Assembly: GCF_003171515.1 (NCBI RefSeq)
Contig: NC_089390.1
Location: 8,560,274-8,624,273 of the forward strand
Origin: Pyrenophora tritici-repentis
Taxonomy: Eukaryota; Ascomycota; Dothideomycetes; Pleosporales; Pleosporaceae
DNA length: 64,000 bases
Direction: 5' to 3'
Part shown: piece after piece, positions 9,895-17,485 of the stretch
How positions within the stretch are numbered: the first letter of the stretch is position 1
Layout of the letters: every line of letters starts with the position of its first letter
Made by a program: the position numbers and the translations under genes
Notes under the pieces: generated by a model
The model's database searches: none
The model's input: the letters and a program-made list of their open reading frames with translations, nothing else
Told to the model about the DNA's origin: nothing

Positions 9895-10656
9895 CTCAAC
9901 AAGGCTAACATCGAGTACGCCTGCGAGGAACCCAACATTATGGCTGCTATGCGACAAGACTTCTACCGATTGTCACTAGAAGTACAACAAAATAAGGAAA
10001 CCATTTCAACCGAAATATTGAAGTTCCTACCAACAACATGGGAACTAAGCTGGATCGAAGACGCAATTCAATCATGGGAAGAACCAACGTTGCCAATCTC
10101 GGAAAAAGAGAAGCAAGAGATCTACGACGAACTCTGCCAGACCAGGAACAATTGGAAGACCTTCCAACACGGCCACAAGAGAAAGGCCAAGGACATCAGT
10201 AGATCAAAGGAATACGACTACTGGATGGACCCTAGGAACCCAGAACACGAGAAATTATCATGGGTTACATGCATTCACGACCATTGCAGAGTACACTACT
10301 CGGATAAGTCCGGATCAGGATGGTTCCCAGAAGAAACCAAACGATCGTACCGCTGCAAGTGGCAATTCTTCGACTGCAAAAACGACCTATGCCCAATACA
10401 TTTATGGGACAAAAGGGAAAAAACATACTTCCCAGGTCACGACAACCCCGAAGAAATCGATCAGATGCAAACAGTATGGCTAAAAGAATACGATGAAGGA
10501 GACGCTTGGGAATGTCAACAACCCAACTGGCAAACGTGCCTTAGCAAAGAATGCGACCTTCATGCGATAGCCAAAGGATTCCATGGATTTGGAAATCAGG
10601 CTTTTTTAGGCCAGCACCCGGCCCAGAGCGGCCCGGCAAGGAGATTAACTCAGTAA
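9895..10656 (+). CDS. gag: Gag C-terminal region with three C-x4-C-x2-H modules
   Basis: The open frame starts inside the MITE at about 9868, but its true content begins at 9895, in phase with upstream gag if the MITE and one TSD are removed. The 253 codons hold three similar Cys/His modules: W-x3-CIHDHCRVH followed by DKSGSGWFP, W-x4-CKNDLCPIH followed by DKREKTYFP, and W-x2-CLSKECDLH. Each fits C-x4-C-x2-H and follows a Trp. Zinc or nucleic-acid binding is inference. I do not know this as a standard Gag domain. Near its 3' end is the slippery heptamer at 10602, so this frame is the zero frame from which Pol is reached. Confidence 0.75.
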   Translation, partial: LNKANIEYACEEPNIMAAMRQDFYRLSLEVQQNKETISTEILKFLPTTWELSWIEDAIQSWEEPTLPISEKEKQEIYDELCQTRNNWKTFQHGHKRKAKDISRSKEYDYWMDPRNPEHEKLSWVTCIHDHCRVHYSDKSGSGWFPEETKRSYRCKWQFFDCKNDLCPIHLWDKREKTYFPGHDNPEEIDQMQTVWLKEYDEGDAWECQQPNWQTCLSKECDLHAIAKGFHGFGNQAFLGQHPAQSGPARRLTQ

Positions 10657-13600
10657 ACTCCTTAGACCTCATCAAGCTTCAGGTGAAGCTTGAAGGGAGG
10701 TGGATGAAGGCATTAGTAGATTCGGGATCACAAGCCAACTACGTTTCAGCGCACGCAGCGTCTTCAGCCGGACTGAAGCCGCTACGGAAACAAGAAGCTT
10801 ACCCACTACATGTGGCCAACGGAGAGCCAATGCCAGGTGAACAAGAGATCACCCACGAGGTCAGACAAGTGACGCTCAACATCCAAGGACACCAAGAGAA
10901 GATAGACCTAGATGTCTTCGGACTAGCTACCCACGACATCATATTAGGACTTCCATGGTTACGAGAACACAACCCACGGATCGACTGGAAGTCGAAGACG
11001 TTCTCATTCGAGTGCTGTGGAACGGACGCAACCACAAGCCAGCCTACGCATTGTCAGAGTACGATGGTAGATGAGAGGAAACTGAATAACATCGCAAAGA
11101 AAAAGCGAGCCTCGACAAAGGACGGCCTTAAGAAACAAGGGTCCGACTCAGCAGACGCCGGAACGGAGCCACCGGGTCGACAGACTAGAGTTTTGGAGAA
11201 ACGCGCAACTCCTAAGATCCCCGCAGAATACAAAGAATTCGAACATCTATTCCGGGAAGTGGCAGATGAACAAGCATTGCCAAAGCACCAACCCTGGGAC
11301 CACAAGATTGTCTTACAGGAAGGAAAGAAACCGACTTTCGGCCCAATATACGGACTATCGGAAAAAGAATTGAGCACGTTACGCGACTACATCAAGACAA
11401 GCCTAGCAAAGAAATACATCCGACCATCGAAGTCACCAGCAGGATATCCAATCATGTTTGTCCCGAAAAAAGACGGAAAACTACGACTATGTGTAGATTA
11501 TCGCAAGCTCAACGACATCACAATCAAGAATCGATACCCCTTACCGAACATTACAGAATTACGGGATCGATTATCTCGCGCAAAGATCTTTACAGCATTA
11601 GATCTTCGAGATGGATACCACCTGATTCGCATAGCGAAAGGTGAGGAATGGAAAACGGCGTTCCGATCAAGATACGGACACTACGAATACACAGTTATGC
11701 CGTTTGGGCTCACGAACGCCCCAGCAACATTCCAAGAACTCATCAACAACGTGTTGAGAGCACATCTAGACATCTTTGTCATAGCTTATCTAGACGACAT
11801 TCTCGTCTACTCCGAGACTTTAGAGGACCATGTTGAACATGTCAAGACGGTACTAAGGGCCCTTGAGCAGTTCAACCTCCGACTCAAACCAGAGAAGTGT
11901 GAATTTCACAAGACTAAGGTCAACTTCTTAGGCTATGTAGTAGGAGCGGACGGAGTACAAATGAGCGAAGAAAAAATTCAGGTTATCAAGGATTGGCCAA
12001 CACCGACAACAGTTGTACAGATACAGTCCTTCTTAGGATTCTTGAACTTCAACCGACAGTTCATCAAGGACTTCTCAAACATCGCCATCCCTTTGACAAA
12101 ACTCACAAGAAAGGACGTACCCTTTAAGTGGAGCAAGGAAGCAGAGAACGCATTCCAAACGCTTAAGAAAGCAAGCATAGAACCACCATGCTTTCGAATA
12201 TTCCAAGCAGGACACCCATTACGCTTTGAGACCGACGCATCGGATCTCGCGCTAGGCGGATGCGCAAGCCAATTGCACGAAGGCAAATGGCACCCCATCG
12301 CCTACTACTCTCGCAAATTCTCAGGACCAGAAGAACGATACGACGTTCACGACAAGGAGCTACTAGCTATTGTCGCATGCTTACAACACTGGAGAGTATA
12401 CGCAGAAAGCTGCTCGGAACTTACGATATACACAGATCACAAAAATCTAGTGAACTTTACGACCACCAAAGTACTCAACCGCAGACAAGTAAGATGGTCA
12501 GAACTACTCGGACAATACAAGTTCAAGATTGTGTACACACCAGGAAAAGAGAACGGCAGAGCAGACGCTCTCAGCCGAAGACCAGATATCGCAGGCACCA
12601 AGGAAGTCATCGACACCGCGATACTTAAGGTTAACAAGGACGGATCGCTAGGACCAGCAAAGACACTGAACGCTATCCTCCACATCGGAAACAATGTACC
12701 GGAAGAACTGCAAGAAGCAATTATTCAACAACACCACGACGACCCTGTACACGGTCACCCGGGCATTACCAGAACAATGGAACTCATCAGACGCAACTAC
12801 GAGTTCCCAGGAATGAAGGAAAAGGTTACCTCATTCATCGCAAAATGTGCAGAATGTCAGAAGAACAAACACGACACACACGCACCTTACGGCGAGATGC
12901 AAGCATTAGAGCTACCCACAGAACCTTGGGCAGACATCTCTATGGACTTTGTCACAGGTTTACCAGTCTCAAGAGACCCAGCGACAAACATAGGATACAA
13001 CGCAATACTCGTTGTAATCGATCGATTCACCAAGCAAGCAGAGTACATCCCGTTTAGAAACGATTTCACGGCAGTACATCTGGCTCACATCATCAACGAT
13101 CGAATCATCAGACATCACGGCATCCCAAAGTCAATTATAAGCGACAGAGACAAGCTCTTCACTTCAAACTTTTGGACGACACTTTTGGCCGCGATCGGTA
13201 CAAAACGCAAGCTATCAACAGCGTTTCATCCGCAGACAGACGGACAGACAGAAAGAACGAACAGAACCATGAAAGCATATCTCAGGATATACGTCAATCA
13301 TCAGCAAACCAACTGGGTTTCGCTTCTGCCTATGGCACAAATGGCATACAATAACAAGCTTTCAGAGTCTACAGGACAAACTCCGTTCTATGCAAACCAC
13401 GGAAGACACCCAAATCTCTTTACACGCACACTTCCAAGCCAGAAAACGGAAGCAGCTATCGCCACAGCCGAGGAGCTGAAGGCAGTACATGAGTTGCTAC
13501 AGAGCAAACTCGAGACAGCACAACGACAAAGCATTTCATATGTCAACAAGAAACGAAAAATGGCACCTCAGCTAAAGAGGGGGGATAAAGTTTATCTACG

Positions 13601-14012
13601 CACGAAGAATCTTCGCACGAAACGACCAAGCAAAGGACTCGACAACGTCAAAGTCGGACCATTTTTGATTCTCAATCGGAAAGGACCAGTTACGTACACA
13701 CTCGACCTTCCACCAGACGCTAGAATACATCCCAGGTTCCATGTAAGCCTCTTAGAACCAGCACACCCAGATACGCCATTACAGAAAACCTTCCACTACG
13801 AAACGGAAGAAGAAAACGAATTTGAAGTCGAGAACATTGTCACACACAGAGTTGTGGACAACGGCACAGAATACCTAGTCAAATGGTTAGGATACCCAGA
13901 CAGCGAGAACACTTGGGAACCGGACACAAACCTTACGAACTGCCGCCAGCTACTTGCGCAGTACCACCGTAATCAAGACCGGCGAACTCGGAATCATCCC
14001 CAGAGAAAGTAG
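10551..14012 (+). CDS. pol: Chromovirus Pol polyprotein (PR-RT-RH-IN-chromodomain)
   Basis: The open frame is 10551-14012; it is probably entered at 10608 by -1 frameshifting, so no own start is needed. Order: aspartic protease (ALVDSGSQANYVS); reverse transcriptase with FVPKKDGKLRLCVDYRKLN and YLDDILVYS; RNase H (ETDASDLALGG ... YTDHKNLVNF); integrase with an HHCC zinc domain (HGHPGITRTMELIRR ... CAECQKNK), catalytic DFVTGLP, SDRDKLFTSNF and HPQTDGQTERTN; then a chromodomain (FEVENIVTHRV ... YLVKWLGYPDSENTWEP) that in relatives targets integration to marked histones. No internal stop is present, so the enzyme set looks functional; expression is compromised by the MITE in gag. Confidence 0.95.
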   Translation: MRPSCDSQRIPWIWKSGFFRPAPGPERPGKEINSVNSLDLIKLQVKLEGRWMKALVDSGSQANYVSAHAASSAGLKPLRKQEAYPLHVANGEPMPGEQEITHEVRQVTLNIQGHQEKIDLDVFGLATHDIILGLPWLREHNPRIDWKSKTFSFECCGTDATTSQPTHCQSTMVDERKLNNIAKKKRASTKDGLKKQGSDSADAGTEPPGRQTRVLEKRATPKIPAEYKEFEHLFREVADEQALPKHQPWDHKIVLQEGKKPTFGPIYGLSEKELSTLRDYIKTSLAKKYIRPSKSPAGYPIMFVPKKDGKLRLCVDYRKLNDITIKNRYPLPNITELRDRLSRAKIFTALDLRDGYHLIRIAKGEEWKTAFRSRYGHYEYTVMPFGLTNAPATFQELINNVLRAHLDIFVIAYLDDILVYSETLEDHVEHVKTVLRALEQFNLRLKPEKCEFHKTKVNFLGYVVGADGVQMSEEKIQVIKDWPTPTTVVQIQSFLGFLNFNRQFIKDFSNIAIPLTKLTRKDVPFKWSKEAENAFQTLKKASIEPPCFRIFQAGHPLRFETDASDLALGGCASQLHEGKWHPIAYYSRKFSGPEERYDVHDKELLAIVACLQHWRVYAESCSELTIYTDHKNLVNFTTTKVLNRRQVRWSELLGQYKFKIVYTPGKENGRADALSRRPDIAGTKEVIDTAILKVNKDGSLGPAKTLNAILHIGNNVPEELQEAIIQQHHDDPVHGHPGITRTMELIRRNYEFPGMKEKVTSFIAKCAECQKNKHDTHAPYGEMQALELPTEPWADISMDFVTGLPVSRDPATNIGYNAILVVIDRFTKQAEYIPFRNDFTAVHLAHIINDRIIRHHGIPKSIISDRDKLFTSNFWTTLLAAIGTKRKLSTAFHPQTDGQTERTNRTMKAYLRIYVNHQQTNWVSLLPMAQMAYNNKLSESTGQTPFYANHGRHPNLFTRTLPSQKTEAAIATAEELKAVHELLQSKLETAQRQSISYVNKKRKMAPQLKRGDKVYLRTKNLRTKRPSKGLDNVKVGPFLILNRKGPVTYTLDLPPDARIHPRFHVSLLEPAHPDTPLQKTFHYETEEENEFEVENIVTHRVVDNGTEYLVKWLGYPDSENTWEPDTNLTNCRQLLAQYHRNQDRRTRNHPQRK
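10602..10608 (+). promoter_or_regulatory. -1 ribosomal frameshift site TTTTTTA (gag to pol)
   Basis: In the upstream frame the codons read gct ttt tta, so the heptamer T TTT TTA has the X XXY YYZ phase needed for simultaneous slippage. Slipping by -1 enters the frame of the pol ORF, which is open from about 10551. A GC-rich segment follows that can pair CCGGCC (10618-10623 region) with GGCCCGG further on. The same U UUU UUA heptamer is well known from retroviral gag-pol junctions. Confidence 0.8.
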
Positions 14013-14502
14013 GCATAAAGACGCCCCAATCCAATGCCAAAGTACCAGGCATAAGACCGTCTTCCAGATGCGCTACCTCTCGATTCAACGCCTCGACCGC
14101 TTCCAACGCCTCGATATCCTCAACAAACTTTCCCGACTCATCAACCCATTCTTGCTCACGACGCTTTAACTGCTTACGCTGCTTGCGAAGACGATCCTTC
14201 TTCGCACGCGCAGCCATCAAAGCATCCAATGCCGCAGACTCTGCAGCATCCGCTTCGGCCTCTTGTTGTTCAAGACGCGCCATCTCCTTGTCCAACTTTT
14301 CAAAGTTCGGGACAGGAACTTCCACAGGAACGCACGACTTCACACCGTTGCGATAACAATTTCCACATTCTTTCTTTAACGACGACATCCGACACTCGAG
14401 CCCCCGCTTCGCACAATATTGACAAGACACCATCGCGATTGTACCGACTAGGTTGATTCGGTCACCAAGGGTATGACGATGGGCGGTACTTCTGGAAACC
14501 AT
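13933..14502 (-). CDS. Antisense Cys-rich/coiled-coil ORF inside the chromovirus
   Basis: The open frame is 189 codons on the strand opposite to pol, between pol and the 3' LTR, overlapping the last ~80 bp of pol tail to tail. A likelier start is the ATG at 14433. It encodes a Cys cluster CQYCAKRGLECRMSS then ECGNCYRNGVKSC, a charged coiled coil (about residues 75-130, rich in E, A, K, R) with KDRLRKQRKQLKRREQEW, and a hydrophobic acidic end. The Cys spacing recalls fungal Zn2Cys6-like proteins but is not canonical. Intact length and amino-acid-like composition argue against chance. The function is unknown; a regulator or accessory factor of the element is speculation. Confidence 0.65.
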   Translation of the reverse strand: MVSRSTAHRHTLGDRINLVGTIAMVSCQYCAKRGLECRMSSLKKECGNCYRNGVKSCVPVEVPVPNFEKLDKEMARLEQQEAEADAAESAALDALMAARAKKDRLRKQRKQLKRREQEWVDESGKFVEDIEALEAVEALNREVAHLEDGLMPGTLALDWGVFMPTFSGDDSEFAGLDYGGTAQVAGGSS

Positions 14503-14529
14503 GACACGTCAGCTCATGAGGACATGAGA

Positions 14530-14546
14530 TTAGGAGAGGGAGGATA
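14530..14546 (+). promoter_or_regulatory. Polypurine tract before the 3' LTR
   Basis: The run TTAGGAGAGGGAGGATAG, nearly all purine, lies immediately upstream of the 3' LTR at 14548. This is the normal position of the plus-strand primer in LTR retroelements. Confidence 0.7.
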
Positions 14547-14547
14547 G

Positions 14548-14999
14548 TGTTACGAACCTAAGGAGAGGACACAGTGCAAGATATGAAGGGCAGAAGGATG
14601 GAGACCTTGTCGGAATCCCTTCTCAGACAAAGGCGTACAAAGGTGTACAAGGACCAATGACGTAAGCCTGCCCCGCATCCCATAAAGCTTGGCGGAACGC
14701 CACCATGGGACATGTCACGTGTGTCCCAAGGAATCCCACGATGTACCACGATGTCCCACGCATGGGACAGTGTAGGACAACGTAGGACGTATAGGACATA
14801 GGACATTCGTTAGTATATAACAATAGGCAATGAGCCCTTACGGTTCATTGTGTTCAACTTTGAAATCTAAGGATTAGTACTTGATTCTCAACTCCCCGTA
14901 TATTACATCGATCTACCAATCGTGCTATACACCCTCGTGTCCATCGCATCACTCTATCCCCGAGAACCAACCCAAGATCATCTTCGGACGACCTTCACA
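14548..14999 (+). repeat. 3' LTR of chromovirus
   Basis: This is an exact copy of 8096-8547 as far as I can compare by eye. It is followed by the right TSD CCCAA at 15000-15004, after which the foldback element resumes. Confidence 0.95.
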
Positions 15000-15589
15000 C
15001 CCAAAAACACACCAAAAAGCGGAGTTTTGGTAACAGAATATCTCAACAACCACCAGATAGATTTTTCTTAGAATCTTAATGTGAAGCTGCACACACATAA
15101 GCATGTAGATTCTATAGTTACAGGGCTATAGCTAACTTAGCTGTAGAGTTGTTAAGCAAAAACGAAAATTTCCGCTTTTTTAGCCCCCAGATTCTATATC
15201 TCTACATCTAGAGTAGCTAGGGCCCTATAATCATAGAAGCTTATAGAATTATAATCCTAGAGTTCTAGTAAAACCTTTAAGAAAAATCTATTAGGTGGTT
15301 GTTAAGATATTGAGTTGCCAAAACTCCGCTTTTTGGTGTGTTTTTGGGTGGGCCGCTCGCTTGCCAACCATGTTAACTATATAACATGTTTTGTTGGTTG
15401 GCTTTGCACTAAGTGCGTAAAGGGAAATAACGATAACTAGGAATGCATTCTGTTCGGTGATCGTTCTTATTGTCTACGAACATAGCTGCTACGAAGGTAT
15501 ACCTAAGCTTAACGCAAGGTGGGCCGAAGTCGGGCCGAAGTGTTGAGCAGCCGACGTCCCTACCGATACTCACGATCCGACATGTTTTA

Positions 15590-17416
15590 TAAGCGAGTCG
15601 TCAGCCCCACCAACTTCAATCACCTACTCTATCTTAACACGCAATGCCTCCACGCCGCGCTCCTCAAGTATCTTCAAACGAAGCTGATATCCAGCGTGTT
15701 ATTAGCTCTATTGAAGCAGGGCAGATTCAGTCTGAAAGCAGCGCTGCTTCAATCTATAGTGTCCCTCATATGACAATGCGCGACCGACGCGCTGGTCGAC
15801 CTGCCCGACGCGATTGCCAGCCCAACTCAAAGAAGCTTACCAAGAGAGAAGAGGAGGTGATTATTAGCTATATACTTCACCTAGATCAGCGTGGATTTGC
15901 GCCTACCTACGCAGCTGTACGGGATATGGCTGATAAGCTGCTGGCTGCGCGCGGCGCTGGCCAGGTCGGCGTCCACTGGCCGCGCAACTTTGTTCAGCGT
16001 ACAGACAGTCTTAAGACGTGTTTTAACCGAGCGTACGATAGGCAGAGAGCTCTCTGTGAGAATCCAGCCCTTATCCGAAGCTGGTTTGAGCTTATAGAGG
16101 AGACAAAGGCGAAGTACGGCATCTGCGATAAGGACGTCTACAACTTTGATGAAGCTGGCTTTATAATGGGCAAGATTACAACTCAGCTTGTTGTAACAGC
16201 GTCAGAAAGGAGAGGCAGGCCAAAGGCTATCCAGCCAGGCAATCGTGAGTGGGTAACGTTGATCGCTGCAATCAACGCAGCCGGCTGGTCAGTCCCACCG
16301 TTCCTCATCTTCGCTGGCCAGTACCACCTATCAGCCTGGTATGAGGAAGCTGAGATCCCACGCGACTGGGCGATCGCAGTCAGCGACAATGGCTGGACGA
16401 ATAATAAGCTTGGAGTTGAGTGGTTAAAGCACTTCAACGCTCACACGCAGGCTCGTAGTATAGGCGCGCGTCGCCTGCTTATTATTGATGGCCATAAGAG
16501 CCACCAATCTCTAGAGTTCCAGGAGCTCTGCAAGGAGAACAATATCCATACGCTCTGTATGCCTCCTCACTCATCTCACCTACTCCAGCCACTTGATGTT
16601 GGCTGCTTCTCGCCATTGAAGCGCACGTACAGCCGTGAGGTGGAGAGCCTCATGCGCAACCACATTAACCACATCACCAAGCTAGAGTTTCTGCCAGCAT
16701 TCAAGATAGCGTTTGATAGAGCACTCACACCAGCCAACATCTGCTCAGCCTTCCGCGGCTCAGGCCTTGTTCCTCTACAACCAGAGGCTGTTCTATCAAA
16801 GCTAGATGTACAGCTGCGTACACCTACTCCTCCAGCAGCTCTGCCAGAGGCTCCCTGGGTAGCTCAAACGCCGAGCAACGCGCGTGAGCTTGAGGCTCAG
16901 TCAAGCCTCATACGTGAGCGCGTGCGCCAGCACAAGAGCTCATTACCAGCATCAATTATTGAGGCGATTGACCAGCTGAAGAAGGGCGCTGAGGTGATGA
17001 TGCTCTCTGCTGAGCTGATGCGCGATCGGATCTCTAGTCTTGAGAGAGCCAACAGCGCAGCCTCAGCGCGTAGGCGGCGCTCCAAAAGGCGTATACAGAA
17101 GCAGAGAGTACTCACAAAGGGAGCTGGAGAGGATATACTGGCTCAAAATGAGGCTAACCAGCAGATTGCTCATGAAGAGCGTCAAGGAGGAGCGCGATCA
17201 GGCCTCAGCCAGCGGGCTCAAAGGCGCTGCACTAGGTGCAAGGAGACTGGGCACAACTCGCGCACATGCAAGACTGATACCATTGATATAGAGTAATCTA
17301 CTGTATCAATATCTAGCAATAATATTATCGCGTTGTTGAGATGCGTCGCTTTAAGGTTGTAAAAGTTGGTGGGGCTGACGACTCGCTTGTATTGACGACT
17401 GGCTTATAAAACATGT
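15590..17416 (+). mobile_element. Full-length pogo/Fot1 transposon (1827 bp)
   Basis: Terminal repeats read ACATGTTTTATAAGC...GTCGTCA at 15590 and the reverse complement ending at 17416. Both ends then share GCGAGTCGTCAGCCCCACC. The 3' copy has an extra ~17 bp, a second AGTCGTCA word, missing from the 5' copy, which is consistent with deletion between short direct repeats. The right end abuts TA; the left flank is CG and not TA, so the TA target duplication has been lost or the boundary differs by a base or two. It carries one intact transposase gene. Confidence 0.85.
15644..17296 (+). CDS. Pogo/Fot1 DDE transposase with C-terminal zinc knuckle
   Basis: The product is 550 aa, a single exon with an intact frame. 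The N-terminal ~130 residues form a helix-turn-helix/CENP-B-type DNA-binding region ([32 protein letters not shown] ... [12 protein letters not shown]). The catalytic triad is visible: D169 in [10 protein letters not shown]282 in [11 protein letters not shown]318 in [15 protein letters not shown], giving DD35D spacing. Residues ~430-515 are helical and basic; a CCHC knuckle [14 protein letters not shown] ends the protein. The ATG at 15644 starts shortly inside the 5' TIR. The intact frame and both TIRs suggest the element may be active or was so recently. Confidence 0.95.
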   Translation: MPPRRAPQVSSNEADIQRVISSIEAGQIQSESSAASIYSVPHMTMRDRRAGRPARRDCQPNSKKLTKREEEVIISYILHLDQRGFAPTYAAVRDMADKLLAARGAGQVGVHWPRNFVQRTDSLKTCFNRAYDRQRALCENPALIRSWFELIEETKAKYGICDKDVYNFDEAGFIMGKITTQLVVTASERRGRPKAIQPGNREWVTLIAAINAAGWSVPPFLIFAGQYHLSAWYEEAEIPRDWAIAVSDNGWTNNKLGVEWLKHFNAHTQARSIGARRLLIIDGHKSHQSLEFQELCKENNIHTLCMPPHSSHLLQPLDVGCFSPLKRTYSREVESLMRNHINHITKLEFLPAFKIAFDRALTPANICSAFRGSGLVPLQPEAVLSKLDVQLRTPTPPAALPEAPWVAQTPSNARELEAQSSLIRERVRQHKSSLPASIIEAIDQLKKGAEVMMLSAELMRDRISSLERANSAASARRRRSKRRIQKQRVLTKGAGEDILAQNEANQQIAHEERQGGARSGLSQRAQRRCTRCKETGHNSRTCKTDTIDIE

Positions 17417-17485
17417 TATACTTTTTGTCAAGCGTCAAGTTTGGGGAGAATCATGTTGTATTAGAGCTATCGGAAAGAGGTCTAT

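Larger units (their letters stand above)
8096..14999 (+). mobile_element. Ty3/gypsy chromovirus, nearly full-length, MITE-disrupted
   Basis: The element is 6904 bp with 452-bp LTRs at 8096-8547 and 14548-14999, a CCCAA TSD on both sides, TG...CA LTR ends, gag, a frameshift-linked pol, a C-terminal chromodomain, and an antisense ORF before the 3' LTR. By eye the two LTRs are identical, so insertion is recent. The pol order PR-RT-RNaseH-IN-chromodomain assigns it to chromoviruses (Tf1/sushi-type, fungal). The only visible lesion is the 128-bp hAT MITE in gag. Apart from the MITE, the copy shows none of the stop codons that RIP would leave. Confidence 0.96.
8066..15373. mobile_element. Foldback (long-TIR) element of about 400 bp, split by the chromovirus
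   Basis: The left arm begins ACATGGTTGGCAAGCGAGC at 8066 and runs to the retroelement target site at 8095. It resumes at 15005 (AAACACACCAAAAAGCGG). The right arm ends at 15373 as the reverse complement. The arms match for over 100 bp with scattered differences, out to the AACAACCACC and GATTTTTCTTA blocks. Without the insertion the element would be about 400 bp with no coding capacity. I could not find a convincing TSD for it. It is older than the chromovirus, because the chromovirus TSD (CCCAA) lies within its TIR. Confidence 0.85.

Noticed and set aside
8096..14999. Idea that the chromovirus is RIP-mutated
   Set aside because: gag (apart from the MITE), pol and the antisense ORF contain no stop codons of the RIP type, and the LTRs look identical.
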